This document shows, one piece after another, positions 34,320 to 40,680 of a stretch of 40,680 nucleotides of DNA. The notes under the pieces were generated by a model, which did not search any database, had not been told where the DNA came from, and was given only the letters and a program-made list of their open reading frames with translations. The number at the start of each line of letters is the position of its first letter. The first letter of the stretch is position 1. The DNA comes from Flavobacteriaceae bacterium. GTDB lineage: Bacteria; Bacteroidota; Bacteroidia; Flavobacteriales; Flavobacteriaceae. Location: positions 83,041 through 123,720 of the forward strand of contig PBHD01000005.1 of the NCBI GenBank assembly GCA_002719315.1, read 5' to 3'. Made by a program: the position numbers and the translations under genes.

Positions 34320-35834
34320 GTGAATTTTCCGTTAAAAATATTATCGTCAAAACAAATACGTCAAGCAGATTTTTATACTATTAAAAATGAGCCAATTAAA
34401 TCAATTGATTTAATGGAAAGAGCAGCTTTAAAATGTTTTGAATGGATCCAAAGTAAATATGATTTATCTTATACTTTTTACATTTTTTGTGGTTCAGGAA
34501 ATAATGGAGGAGATGGTTTAGCTTTAGCAAGAATGCTTAATTTATCAAAATATAAAGTCTATTGTTATCAGATAAAATTGGGAAAAAATTTTTCAAATGA
34601 TTTTTTAGAAAATAAAAAAAGATTAGAAACAGAAGTTAATTCTATTAGTCAGATTGAACAGTTTCCTATAATTAAAAATAAGTCTGAAGGAATAATTATT
34701 GATTCAATTCTTGGGTCCGGATTAAATAGAAACATATCAGGTCTTTTAAAAGAAATTATATGTAAAATTAATCAAATAGAAGTTGAGGTAGTTTCTATTG
34801 ATATACCATCTGGTTTATTTTCAGAGGATAATTCATTAAATAAAATCGAGGGTATTATAAAGGCTAAATATACATTATGTTTTAATTCACCTAAATTATC
34901 TTTTGTATTGCCTGAAAATTATCAATTTGTTGGGGAATTTCATGTCTTAGATATTGGTTTGGATAGAGATTTTATATGTTCATTAAATTCAAAATATTAT
35001 TATTTAACAAAAGATTTTTTTTCAAATAGATTAAAATTTAGAAAAAAGTTTGATCATAAAGGAAGTTTTGGAAATTTACTAATAGTTTCAGGGTCTAAGG
35101 GGATGATGGGTTCTACTGTTCTTACATCAAGAGCAGCATTAAGTTCTGGAGTTGGAAAATTGAGCATTTTATCTCCTAAATGTGGAGAGCATATTCTTCA
35201 AACAAGTGTTATAGAAGGAATTTTAGAACAAAATAATGGCGAAAATTATTTAACAGATCGTTATAATTTGAACTACGATTGGTTAGTTATCGGACCTGGA
35301 ATAGGAACAAACTCAGAGACAAAAAGATTTTTAATTAGTCTTTTAAAAAAAGTAAAAAACCCTATAGTTTTAGACGCAGATGCCATTAACATTATAAGTA
35401 AAGAAAATAAGCTATTAAGTTTTATCCCAGAAAATTCTATTTTAACTCCTCATCCTAAAGAATTTGAAAGACTAGTAGGTAAATGGAAAAGTGATATTAA
35501 CAAATTAAGTTTGTTAAAGAATTTTTCAAAAAAACATAAACTAATATGTATTCTTAAAGGAGCAAACACATCAATATGTTTCCCAAATGGAAATATATAT
35601 TTTAATTCTACTGGAAATCCAGGAATGGCTAGTGCAGGAAGTGGGGATGTATTAACCGGTATAATTGGCAGTCTATTAGCTCAGGGATATAGCCCTGAAG
35701 TCTCATCTAAGTTGGGAGTTTATGTCCATGGTTTAGCTGGAGATTATGCTAAAGAAAAATTTGGTGAAATTTCAATGACTTCTTCTAACATTCAAGAGTT
35801 TATATCATTAGCTTTCAAAAAAATATCAATTTAA
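34320..35834 (+). CDS. nnr: Bifunctional NAD(P)HX epimerase / ADP-dependent NAD(P)HX dehydratase
   Basis: A 504-aa fusion of the two NAD(P)H-repair activities. The N-terminal YjeF_N epimerase (about 1-215) has GSGNNGGDG (58-66). The C-terminal ribokinase-like dehydratase (about 225-504) has HKGSFGNLLIVSGSKGMMG, VLDADAINI, TPHPKEFERL and NPGMASAGSGDVLTGI (433-448) with the catalytic Asp. The pair converts damaged hydrated NADH/NADPH back to usable cofactor. The start is GTG at 34320, with TAACTTTA (34308-34315) just before it. A 175-bp repeat array follows the gene directly. Confidence 0.96.
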   Translation: MNFPLKILSSKQIRQADFYTIKNEPIKSIDLMERAALKCFEWIQSKYDLSYTFYIFCGSGNNGGDGLALARMLNLSKYKVYCYQIKLGKNFSNDFLENKKRLETEVNSISQIEQFPIIKNKSEGIIIDSILGSGLNRNISGLLKEIICKINQIEVEVVSIDIPSGLFSEDNSLNKIEGIIKAKYTLCFNSPKLSFVLPENYQFVGEFHVLDIGLDRDFICSLNSKYYYLTKDFFSNRLKFRKKFDHKGSFGNLLIVSGSKGMMGSTVLTSRAALSSGVGKLSILSPKCGEHILQTSVIEGILEQNNGENYLTDRYNLNYDWLVIGPGIGTNSETKRFLISLLKKVKNPIVLDADAINIISKENKLLSFIPENSILTPHPKEFERLVGKWKSDINKLSLLKNFSKKHKLICILKGANTSICFPNGNIYFNSTGNPGMASAGSGDVLTGIIGSLLAQGYSPEVSSKLGVYVHGLAGDYAKEKFGEISMTSSNIQEFISLAFKKISI

Positions 35835-35844
35835 CTGTAATAAA

Positions 35845-36019
35845 TGACCAAAACAAGATCAAAACTGATTAAAAATTGATCAAAACTGATTAAAAAATGA
35901 TAAAATTGATTAAAAATTGATCAAAAATGATTAAAAAATGATAAAATTGATTAAAAATTGATCAAAAATGATTAAAAGTTGATCAAAATAATTAAAAATG
36001 ATCAAAAATGATTAAAAAA
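35845..36019. repeat. Array of 17 short TGATnAAAA repeats with ~10.3-bp period
   Basis: Seventeen units of 9-11 bases follow each other without gaps, each built as TGAT plus T, C or A plus a run of three to six A (for example TGATTAAAAAT and TGATCAAAAA, often alternating). Two adjacent 41-base blocks (35887-35927 and 35928-35968) are identical. The mean period is close to one turn of B-DNA, so the A-tracts lie on one face of the helix and should bend it strongly (inference). Six units contain the palindrome TGATCA or its GATC core. The array is intergenic between nnr and a small membrane protein gene. Confidence 0.9.
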
Positions 36020-36081
36020 TTTTAAAAAAAATTAAAATTTAATCTTGATGTTTTATATTTTTAATTATATAATTTAGTCAT

Positions 36082-36486
36082 ATGAAAATTAAAACTATCT
36101 TTTGGATTTCCATTACTTGTATTTTTATACAATTGCTACCACTATTAGCCACCTTCTTTTCTCCAGATTTCAAATTAATGTTAGTTTCAGATGCTCTTGG
36201 TAGCGAACCATCCTCTAATTCAATTACTATGTTTGATCAATTTGCTTTTGTTTTAAGTTTTATTGGATTAGGGTTTATATCAATTATTTTCGGAGCATTT
36301 TCCTTTAATGATTTAGAATCTTTACGTAAAGTATCTTTTTTATTTTTTATTTTTTCGATATTTTGGACCCTTCCAGATTTATTAAATTTTATTCTGGGAG
36401 AACCTGCAGCTCCAATTCCTATAATTATTCTTGGACTTATTCAGGTTGGGCTATTTTATTATGGTTCCAAGAAAGGAATTGTTTAA
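36082..36486 (+). CDS. Unknown four-helix membrane protein
   Basis: A 134-aa protein with four hydrophobic segments (about 5-27, 52-74, 84-106 and 111-129); the first may act as an uncleaved signal. A soluble loop lies between the first two (SDALGSEPSSNSITMFDQ). I do not recognise the family. It starts about 60 bases after the repeat array and is the first of four small genes on the same strand spaced closely enough to be one transcript. Confidence 0.7.
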   Translation: MKIKTIFWISITCIFIQLLPLLATFFSPDFKLMLVSDALGSEPSSNSITMFDQFAFVLSFIGLGFISIIFGAFSFNDLESLRKVSFLFFIFSIFWTLPDLLNFILGEPAAPIPIIILGLIQVGLFYYGSKKGIV

Positions 36487-36490
36487 ATTA

Positions 36491-36676
36491 ATGAGTAAAA
36501 TTATAATTGAGGATAATCACGGAAGATCATTTGAAATAAATGATCTTAAGAATTTTAAAAATCATTTGATTAATTTTCATTCTTATAATGGAAAGGCAGA
36601 TAATAGTATTCATGAAGAGCAAGGTTATTATTTTACTGTTAATGATGATTTTTATAATATGATTATGAAACTTTGA
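36491..36676 (+). CDS. Small unknown soluble protein, 61 aa
   Basis: A 61-aa protein starting MSKIIIEDNHGRSFEINDLK, with no membrane segment and no known motif. The frame is open upstream to an ATG at 36431, but that start lies inside the previous gene and adds a poor-looking sequence. ATG 36491 is four bases after the previous stop and preferred. A central charged, His-containing stretch (NFHSYNGKADNSIHEEQGYY) and an aromatic-rich end (YFTVNDDFYNMIMKL) are the only notable points. Confidence 0.6.
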   Translation: MSKIIIEDNHGRSFEINDLKNFKNHLINFHSYNGKADNSIHEEQGYYFTVNDDFYNMIMKL

Positions 36677-36702
36677 AAGTTTTTAAACAGAATAAATCAT
36701 CA

Positions 36703-36858
36703 ATGAAAAATTATTTAAAAAGTATAGGTATTTTATTTGTTATTTTGGGAATCGTACTTTCTCTTTTTGATTTCCTAATTGACAATAAAGAGGTAATTTT
36801 TATTGTAGGGATTATTTGTATTATTGTTTCATATTTTTTAAATAAAAATCTTAAATAA
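36703..36858 (+). CDS. Small two-helix membrane protein, 51 aa
   Basis: A 51-aa protein with two hydrophobic helices (about 5-24 and 29-46) and a Lys/Asn-rich tail. A longer version starting at TTG 36673 overlaps the previous stop and adds ten polar residues; the ATG at 36703 is chosen, though the overlap could allow coupled translation from the TTG. The next gene's ATG follows its stop directly. Family not recognised. Confidence 0.55.
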   Translation: MKNYLKSIGILFVILGIVLSLFDFLIDNKEVIFIVGIICIIVSYFLNKNLK

Positions 36859-37071
36859 ATGAAAAAGAAATGGTGGGCTTTATCAGTTTTAGGCCTTTTA
36901 TTATGTGGTTTTGGGTTGTCTCTTTTGGGTGAGGCCATAATTTTTAAATCAATAAATGACAGTCGATGGTTTTATTGGGGAACAGGTGCTTTAGTTGTAT
37001 TCAATAGTGGAATATGTATAGTAGCTGAAGCCGCTTTATTGTTAGGTAAAATAAGGAAGAAAGATAAATAA
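36859..37071 (+). CDS. Small two-helix membrane protein, 70 aa
   Basis: A 70-aa protein with two membrane segments (about 5-29 and 40-62), a loop with Trp and Arg (NDSRWFYWG), and a basic C-terminal tail (GKIRKKDK). The second segment starts GTGALVVFNSGICIVAEA. The start codon directly follows the previous stop, so the genes are almost certainly cotranscribed. No function can be assigned. Confidence 0.65.
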   Translation: MKKKWWALSVLGLLLCGFGLSLLGEAIIFKSINDSRWFYWGTGALVVFNSGICIVAEAALLLGKIRKKDK

Positions 37072-37085
37072 TCATAAGAATAGCT

Positions 37086-37874
37086 CTAAGAAATCCAAAT
37101 ATTACCTAAAAAGTATGTTTTTGCTTTTCCTTTTATTAAAACTCTATCTTCATTATTAACACAAAACAATTTTCCTCTTCTTTTTGATAATTGTATAGCA
37201 GTCATTTCTTGTTTCTTTAAAACATTGCTCCAATATGGAATTAATGAACAATGAGACGAACCGGTAACGGGGTCTTCCATAATACTTGCTTGAGGAGTAA
37301 AAAATCTTGAAACAAAATCTGAATTTTTTCCTTTAGAGGTAACAATTACTCCTCCTGGACTAAGATTAATTTTATTAAAAATCTCAGTATTAATCTTTAT
37401 ATTTTCAATTTCTTTTTGATTTTTATATACTAATAAATAGTCCCTTGATTTAAATACCTCTTGTGGTGAAATGCTTAAAGATTTTTTCAAAAGATCCGGT
37501 AAAACGGTTTTTTTAGGATTTCTTGATGGAAAATCTAATATGAATAAATCATTTTCGACAAAGACATTTAATTCTCCACTTAATGTTTTAAAATAAATTT
37601 TATTGGATGATAAATCAATATAATTTTTAATAACATATGCTGTTGCTAATGTAGCATGACCGCATAAATCCATTTCTATTTCAGGAGTGAACCATCTTAA
37701 ATGATAATAGTTTTCTTTTCTTATAAAAAAAGCTGTTTCTGCTACAGCATTTTCTTGAGCAATTTTAAGAAGAAGGTCATCTTCTAACCATTTTTCTAGA
37801 GGAATAACACATGCTGGGTTTCCTCCAAAAACATTTTCAGCAAAGGCGTCAATTTGATAAATTGAAAGTTTCAT
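37086..37874 (-). CDS. PhzF family isomerase/epimerase-like protein
   Basis: A 262-aa protein of the PhzF family (diaminopimelate-epimerase fold, two similar halves). The N-terminal half begins YQIDAFAENVFGGNPACVIPL, has the catalytic Glu E46 in AVAETAFF and the conserved DLCGHATLATAYV (69-81). The second half has RFFTPQASIMEDPVTGSSHCSLIPYW. Known members include the phenazine enzyme PhzF, but most are housekeeping proteins of unknown substrate, and no phenazine genes are near. An 11-bp inverted repeat abuts the start codon. Confidence 0.93.
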   Translation of the reverse strand: MKLSIYQIDAFAENVFGGNPACVIPLEKWLEDDLLLKIAQENAVAETAFFIRKENYYHLRWFTPEIEMDLCGHATLATAYVIKNYIDLSSNKIYFKTLSGELNVFVENDLFILDFPSRNPKKTVLPDLLKKSLSISPQEVFKSRDYLLVYKNQKEIENIKINTEIFNKINLSPGGVIVTSKGKNSDFVSRFFTPQASIMEDPVTGSSHCSLIPYWSNVLKKQEMTAIQLSKRRGKLFCVNNEDRVLIKGKAKTYFLGNIWIS

Positions 37875-37897
37875 AATATTTATTTTAATAAATATTA
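37874..37897. repeat. 11-bp inverted repeat at the phzF-like start
   Basis: TAATATTTATT (37874-37884) and AATAAATATTA (37887-37897) are exact reverse complements around TT. The left arm includes the first base of the PhzF start codon (minus strand). It contains only A and T, so a chance origin is more plausible than for the palindrome at 26783. As RNA it could hide the start site. Confidence 0.5.
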
Positions 37898-37956
37898 AAG
37901 TAAAAATACCATTTTTTAAAGTTGCTTTATTTTGACATAAAGCATAAATTTATTTT

Positions 37957-38115
37957 ATGGACGAAGAGTTTGCTAAACAAATTTTTTTTGTTTTAATTTT
38001 TTTAGGATTACTTTGGGTAATCAGTAATGGTGGTCTAAGACAAATTTATAACCAGTCAAAAAAAGTAAAGAAAATTTTAAAAAAAAATAAAAAAAATAAA
38101 AAAAATAAAAAATGA
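37957..38115 (+). CDS. 52-aa single-pass membrane protein with Lys/Asn repeat tail
   Basis: An ATG-TGA frame of 52 codons. After MDEEFAKQ comes one membrane helix (about residues 9-23, IFFVLIFLGLLWVIS), then a basic region ending in an iterated KKN tract (last 11 residues KKNKKNKKNKK). A TTG, a 20-base gap and TAAATTTA (37945-37952) lie just before the ATG, fitting the phylum's promoter layout with a very short leader. The acidic N-terminus, hydrophobic helix and basic tail predict N-out/C-in by the positive-inside rule. The frame ends 4 bases before the stop of the convergent GH3 gene. The tail's DNA is a simple AAAAAAAT repeat and could vary in length. Confidence 0.6.
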   Translation: MDEEFAKQIFFVLIFLGLLWVISNGGLRQIYNQSKKVKKILKKNKKNKKNKK

Positions 38116-38119
38116 CTAT

Positions 38120-40069
38120 TTATTCATATGATAAACCATGCCCAAATTTAAATAAAGGCTCTTTTGAATCATAAGGAATGTCTTCAATTTGATTTTTAAC
38201 CGCCTCCATAGATGAAGGAAGTTCTATAGGAAGCTTTCCCGAGGGATTAAATTTTCCTTTAATTAAATCCATAATAATTTTATTATCTGAATTAAAGTCA
38301 GCTATAACTGCCTTAGCAACTTCAGAAATTTCTTTGATTATTGCAGGGCGTTCAAGATTTATTATTACTATAGTTGGTTTTGATTTAATTAAAGGAATTA
38401 ATTTAGAAAGTTCTTTAGAAGAAAAATCAAGAGGCCCTCCTCCAAAAAGTTTTTCCATTATATATTTTGTTTCAAATCTTCCTTTTGGGCTTTTTAGTTT
38501 CATTATAATAAGGTCAGAATTTTCAACACTTTCTTGTTTAATTTTTTTCATAAAATTATTTTCAAAGCCATAATAATGAATCTTTTTTTTATTCTTTAGC
38601 GGAAGAAAGTTATCTTCATTTTTTAAGAGAATTAAGGATTTTTTTTGAGCTTCAATCCCTTTTTCAATATTTTGCGTATTATTAAAAATTTTTAAACTTT
38701 CTTCATCTATATATGGATTGTCAAAAAGTCCCAATTTAAATTTTTGTCTTAATATTCTTCTCAGGGACTTGTCTATTCTATCTTCTGACACTTTATTTTC
38801 TTTAATTAATTCAGAAAGTTCAATTGAAAGAGTTTCTCCTCCAATCATATCTATTCCAGCAGAAAGCTTTTTTAATAGTCTTTCTTTTATGGTAAGATTT
38901 TCTACTCCAAATGCGCTTGCGGGTTTAAATATAATTCCAAAGGGAAGTTTTACATCAGTTATAGTTTTCCAGTCTGTACAGATAACTCCATCAAAATTGT
39001 AACGCTCTCTCAAAAGACCTGTAATTATTTCCTTATTATAAGAACCTCCAACATCCTCACTAGTTATTCCTAAAGGAAGACTGTAATATGGCATTACAGA
39101 TGAAACGTTAGCATCAAAAGCCGCTTTAAAAGGAATTAAATGATATTCAAAATTTCCTCCCTTGTAGGATTGTAGACCTGGAGGAAAGTGAGTATCTTTT
39201 CCATCATCTACAGGTCCCGATCCAGGAAAATGTTTAACCATTGAGGCAACGGAATTGACATCTAACGAGTCTCCTTGGAGACCCTTTATATATGCTGAAG
39301 TTAAAATAGCATTTAAATTAGCATCTTCACCAAAAGTACCATTTACTCTTATCCATCTTGGTTCAGTTGAAACATCTGCCATAGGCCCTAAGGCTAATTT
39401 AATTCCTATTGCACTATATTCTTGTCTAACAATATTTGCATGTTCCCTAACTATTGAACTGTCACCAATAGCTCCTAAACCAAGAGCAGAAGGCCATTTT
39501 GAAAAAAAAGATGTATTAGATGATACAGGACTTTTTGAAACACCATGTCTAGGGTCTGAAGCAATAGTAATTGGAATACCTAATCTTGATTTCTCCCCAA
39601 TCTTTTGAATATTATTATACCATTTAAGCATATTTTCTTTTTTGTGAGTTGCCATTATATTAAAATGATTCATTTTTTGATTTACTATCATTTTTGAACT
39701 GGATGGAAATAAAAAAGAAAAAATATTTGAAAATGTTGGACTTTCAGAAAGACTCCCGTCTTCATTTATTCCAATAACAGTTATAAACATAGAACCTGCT
39801 TTTTCATCAATTGTCATTTGAGAAATCAAATCATCAATTCTTTCATCAATTTTTTTTGTTGAATCTTCATAAACATCAAGCTTTCCATTTTTATTTAAGT
39901 CTCTAAAAGACTTATCATTTATAGTAATTATTGGCGCTTCAGGGCCCAATTTTGACAAATTATTCGAGGATTCTAAATTCCACTTAATTTGAAAAAAAAT
40001 ATATGTAATTAGGAGTAAAAAAATTAAACTTATAAGTCCAATTGAAATAATTTTTAAAGCTTTTTTCAT
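38120..40069 (-). CDS. Glycoside hydrolase family 3 enzyme, membrane-anchored or exported
   Basis: A 649-aa GH3 enzyme (beta-glucosidase or beta-N-acetylhexosaminidase type). An N-terminal hydrophobic segment (about 5-27) exports or anchors it. A short D-x-N-x-N-G loop, DLNKNGKLDVYED (57-69), looks like an EF-hand or dockerin-type calcium site. The barrel domain has PITIASDPRHG, RWIRVNGTFGED, KHFPGSG (279-285) and the nucleophile D366 in GVICTDW. The C-terminal alpha/beta domain ends in PLFKFGHGLSYE, as in beta-glucosidase-type GH3; this favours glucosidase or xylosidase activity over NagZ-type, which lacks that domain. The serine hydrolase gene lies 2 bases upstream, so they form an operon. 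Confidence 0.92.
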   Translation of the reverse strand: MKKALKIISIGLISLIFLLLITYIFFQIKWNLESSNNLSKLGPEAPIITINDKSFRDLNKNGKLDVYEDSTKKIDERIDDLISQMTIDEKAGSMFITVIGINEDGSLSESPTFSNIFSFLFPSSSKMIVNQKMNHFNIMATHKKENMLKWYNNIQKIGEKSRLGIPITIASDPRHGVSKSPVSSNTSFFSKWPSALGLGAIGDSSIVREHANIVRQEYSAIGIKLALGPMADVSTEPRWIRVNGTFGEDANLNAILTSAYIKGLQGDSLDVNSVASMVKHFPGSGPVDDGKDTHFPPGLQSYKGGNFEYHLIPFKAAFDANVSSVMPYYSLPLGITSEDVGGSYNKEIITGLLRERYNFDGVICTDWKTITDVKLPFGIIFKPASAFGVENLTIKERLLKKLSAGIDMIGGETLSIELSELIKENKVSEDRIDKSLRRILRQKFKLGLFDNPYIDEESLKIFNNTQNIEKGIEAQKKSLILLKNEDNFLPLKNKKKIHYYGFENNFMKKIKQESVENSDLIIMKLKSPKGRFETKYIMEKLFGGGPLDFSSKELSKLIPLIKSKPTIVIINLERPAIIKEISEVAKAVIADFNSDNKIIMDLIKGKFNPSGKLPIELPSSMEAVKNQIEDIPYDSKEPLFKFGHGLSYE

Positions 40070-40071
40070 GG

Positions 40072-40680
40072 TTATTTTAAAGACTTATAAACCAATCTTC
40101 TAAATTCTTTTTGAACATCAATATTTGAAACACCTTGTCTAGATCTAGACATAAATAAAGCATATAGATTTTTTTCAGGATCAATCCAAAAATGTGTATT
40201 ATGATATCCTGACCATCCATAAATACCTTTTGAAGAATTAGTGCCATCTATTTCTGGATTTTCTAATACAAAAAGTGAAAATCCAAAATAAAAACCTAAT
40301 TTTCTAATATCGGCATATTCCTCTTTTGGATATGAATCAGAATATTTTTTTGTCATCAAATCGATACTTTTTTGAGATATAATTCTTTTACCATTAAAGA
40401 CACCTCCATTAAGAAGCATTCTGCAAAAATTAGAATAATCACTCATAGTAGAAACTAGACCTTCTCCTCCAAAAAATGCATTATTTTCTTTTTTATAAGT
40501 TAGTTCATTTAATTCATAAGTAAATCCTTTTAATTCACCTGTATTTATGAATAAAGGTTGAAATCTTGATCTATCATTTTCAGTTAGATAGAATTTAGTT
40601 TCAGTCATTTTTAAAGGATCAAAAATTTCATCTTTTAAAAAATCATAAAATGATTTTTTAGATACAATTTCAACAACCCT
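40072..40680 (-). CDS. Serine beta-lactamase-like hydrolase, C-terminal part (5' end outside window)
   Basis: The frame is open to the right edge of the window, so about 202 C-terminal residues of a class C beta-lactamase/esterase-type protein are visible. The segment DEIFDPLKMTETKF followed by GGEGLVSTMSDYSNFCRMLLNGG is typical of this family, and GWSGYHNTHFWIDPEKNLYALFM is its last conserved block, with GWSG near the KTG-equivalent position. The S-x-x-K nucleophile motif and the Tyr motif lie outside the window. Relatives are often peptidases or esterases, not antibiotic-resistance enzymes. The ATG at 40608 is internal, since family-like sequence continues upstream. GH3 follows 2 bases later. 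Confidence 0.88.
   Translation of the reverse strand, partial: RVVEIVSKKSFYDFLKDEIFDPLKMTETKFYLTENDRSRFQPLFINTGELKGFTYELNELTYKKENNAFFGGEGLVSTMSDYSNFCRMLLNGGVFNGKRIISQKSIDLMTKKYSDSYPKEEYADIRKLGFYFGFSLFVLENPEIDGTNSSKGIYGWSGYHNTHFWIDPEKNLYALFMSRSRQGVSNIDVQKEFRRLVYKSLK

Noticed and set aside
35845-36019. CRISPR array
   Set aside because: The units are 9-11 bases and continuous with no unique spacers of regular length, and no cas genes are near.
35845-36019. Chromosomal replication origin
   Set aside because: No DnaA-box-like TTATCCACA cluster and no dnaA, dnaN or parAB genes nearby. AT richness alone is not enough in this genome; kept only as a weak alternative in the findings.
37086-37874. Phenazine biosynthesis gene
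   Set aside because: Only a PhzF-fold protein is present; no phzA-G partners surround it, and most PhzF-family proteins act in other pathways.
38334-39608. Three plus-strand open frames antisense to the GH3 gene
   Set aside because: GH3 motifs lie on the minus strand across the whole stretch, so these are shadows.
40072-40680. Antibiotic-resistance beta-lactamase
   Set aside because: The visible part fits the broad class C-like serine hydrolase family, which mostly consists of peptidases and esterases; the catalytic S-x-x-K is outside the window and the partner is a glycosidase.

Overview
The window is a very AT-rich, densely packed stretch of a bacterial chromosome. Its gene content points to the phylum Bacteroidota, most likely a marine member of the Flavobacteriia with a compact genome. 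Pointers are the gliding/type IX secretion lipoproteins SprE (PorW) and GldH, a subunit a of ATP synthase with a long N-terminal extension, an atp operon that ends after atpG, the pairing of a degenerate LytM protein with an HU-CCDC81/SPOR protein, many short lipoproteins, and promoter-like boxes of the Bacteroidota type TAnnTTTG. The species cannot be named from the sequence alone. No rRNA, tRNA, CRISPR array or insertion sequence was seen.

Layout. Positions 1-3329 (+) hold the 3' part of purD, a multispanning membrane protein, a DUF4254 protein and a GT9 glycosyltransferase. A ferredoxin-type flavin reductase (3307-4335, -) converges on them with overlapping 3' ends. From 4416 to 12747 (+) run sprE, a bactofilin, an AtpZ-like protein, an unnamed membrane protein and atpB-E-F-H-A-G. 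Then come dut, a DUF4292 lipoprotein and an EnvC-like protein (12807-15297, +), facing an HU-CCDC81/SPOR protein and trpS (15302-17304, -). plsC (+) overlaps recA (-) at their ends. A secreted M24 peptidase, trhO, gldH and a class A penicillin-binding protein follow on + to 24568.

From about 24600 the content is more accessory: a GNAT acetyltransferase, an LpxR-like outer-membrane protein, a small beta-barrel protein divergent from a tyrosine recombinase, a DUF1080 lipoprotein, a secreted RidA-type lipoprotein, a TonB-plug-like protein, two unannotated small ORFs, a serine racemase/threonine dehydratase-type enzyme, a CAP-domain lipoprotein, and a mosaic surface lipoprotein. nnr (NAD(P)HX repair) is followed by a 175-bp array of roughly 10-bp A-tract repeats, four small unknown genes, phzF-like, a 52-aa membrane protein with a lysine-rich tail, and a glycoside hydrolase family 3 enzyme behind a truncated serine hydrolase at the right edge.

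Main themes are cell-envelope assembly and energy: proton-driven ATP synthesis, type IX secretion/gliding, peptidoglycan synthesis and cell-separation control, phospholipid synthesis, and surface lipoproteins. No clearly new multi-gene system is proven. The three signals most worth following are a perfect 29-bp palindrome placed nearly midway between two divergent promoter-like boxes beside a recombinase with altered catalytic residues, the helically phased repeat array after nnr together with the small genes behind it, and several small proteins too short for usual annotation.
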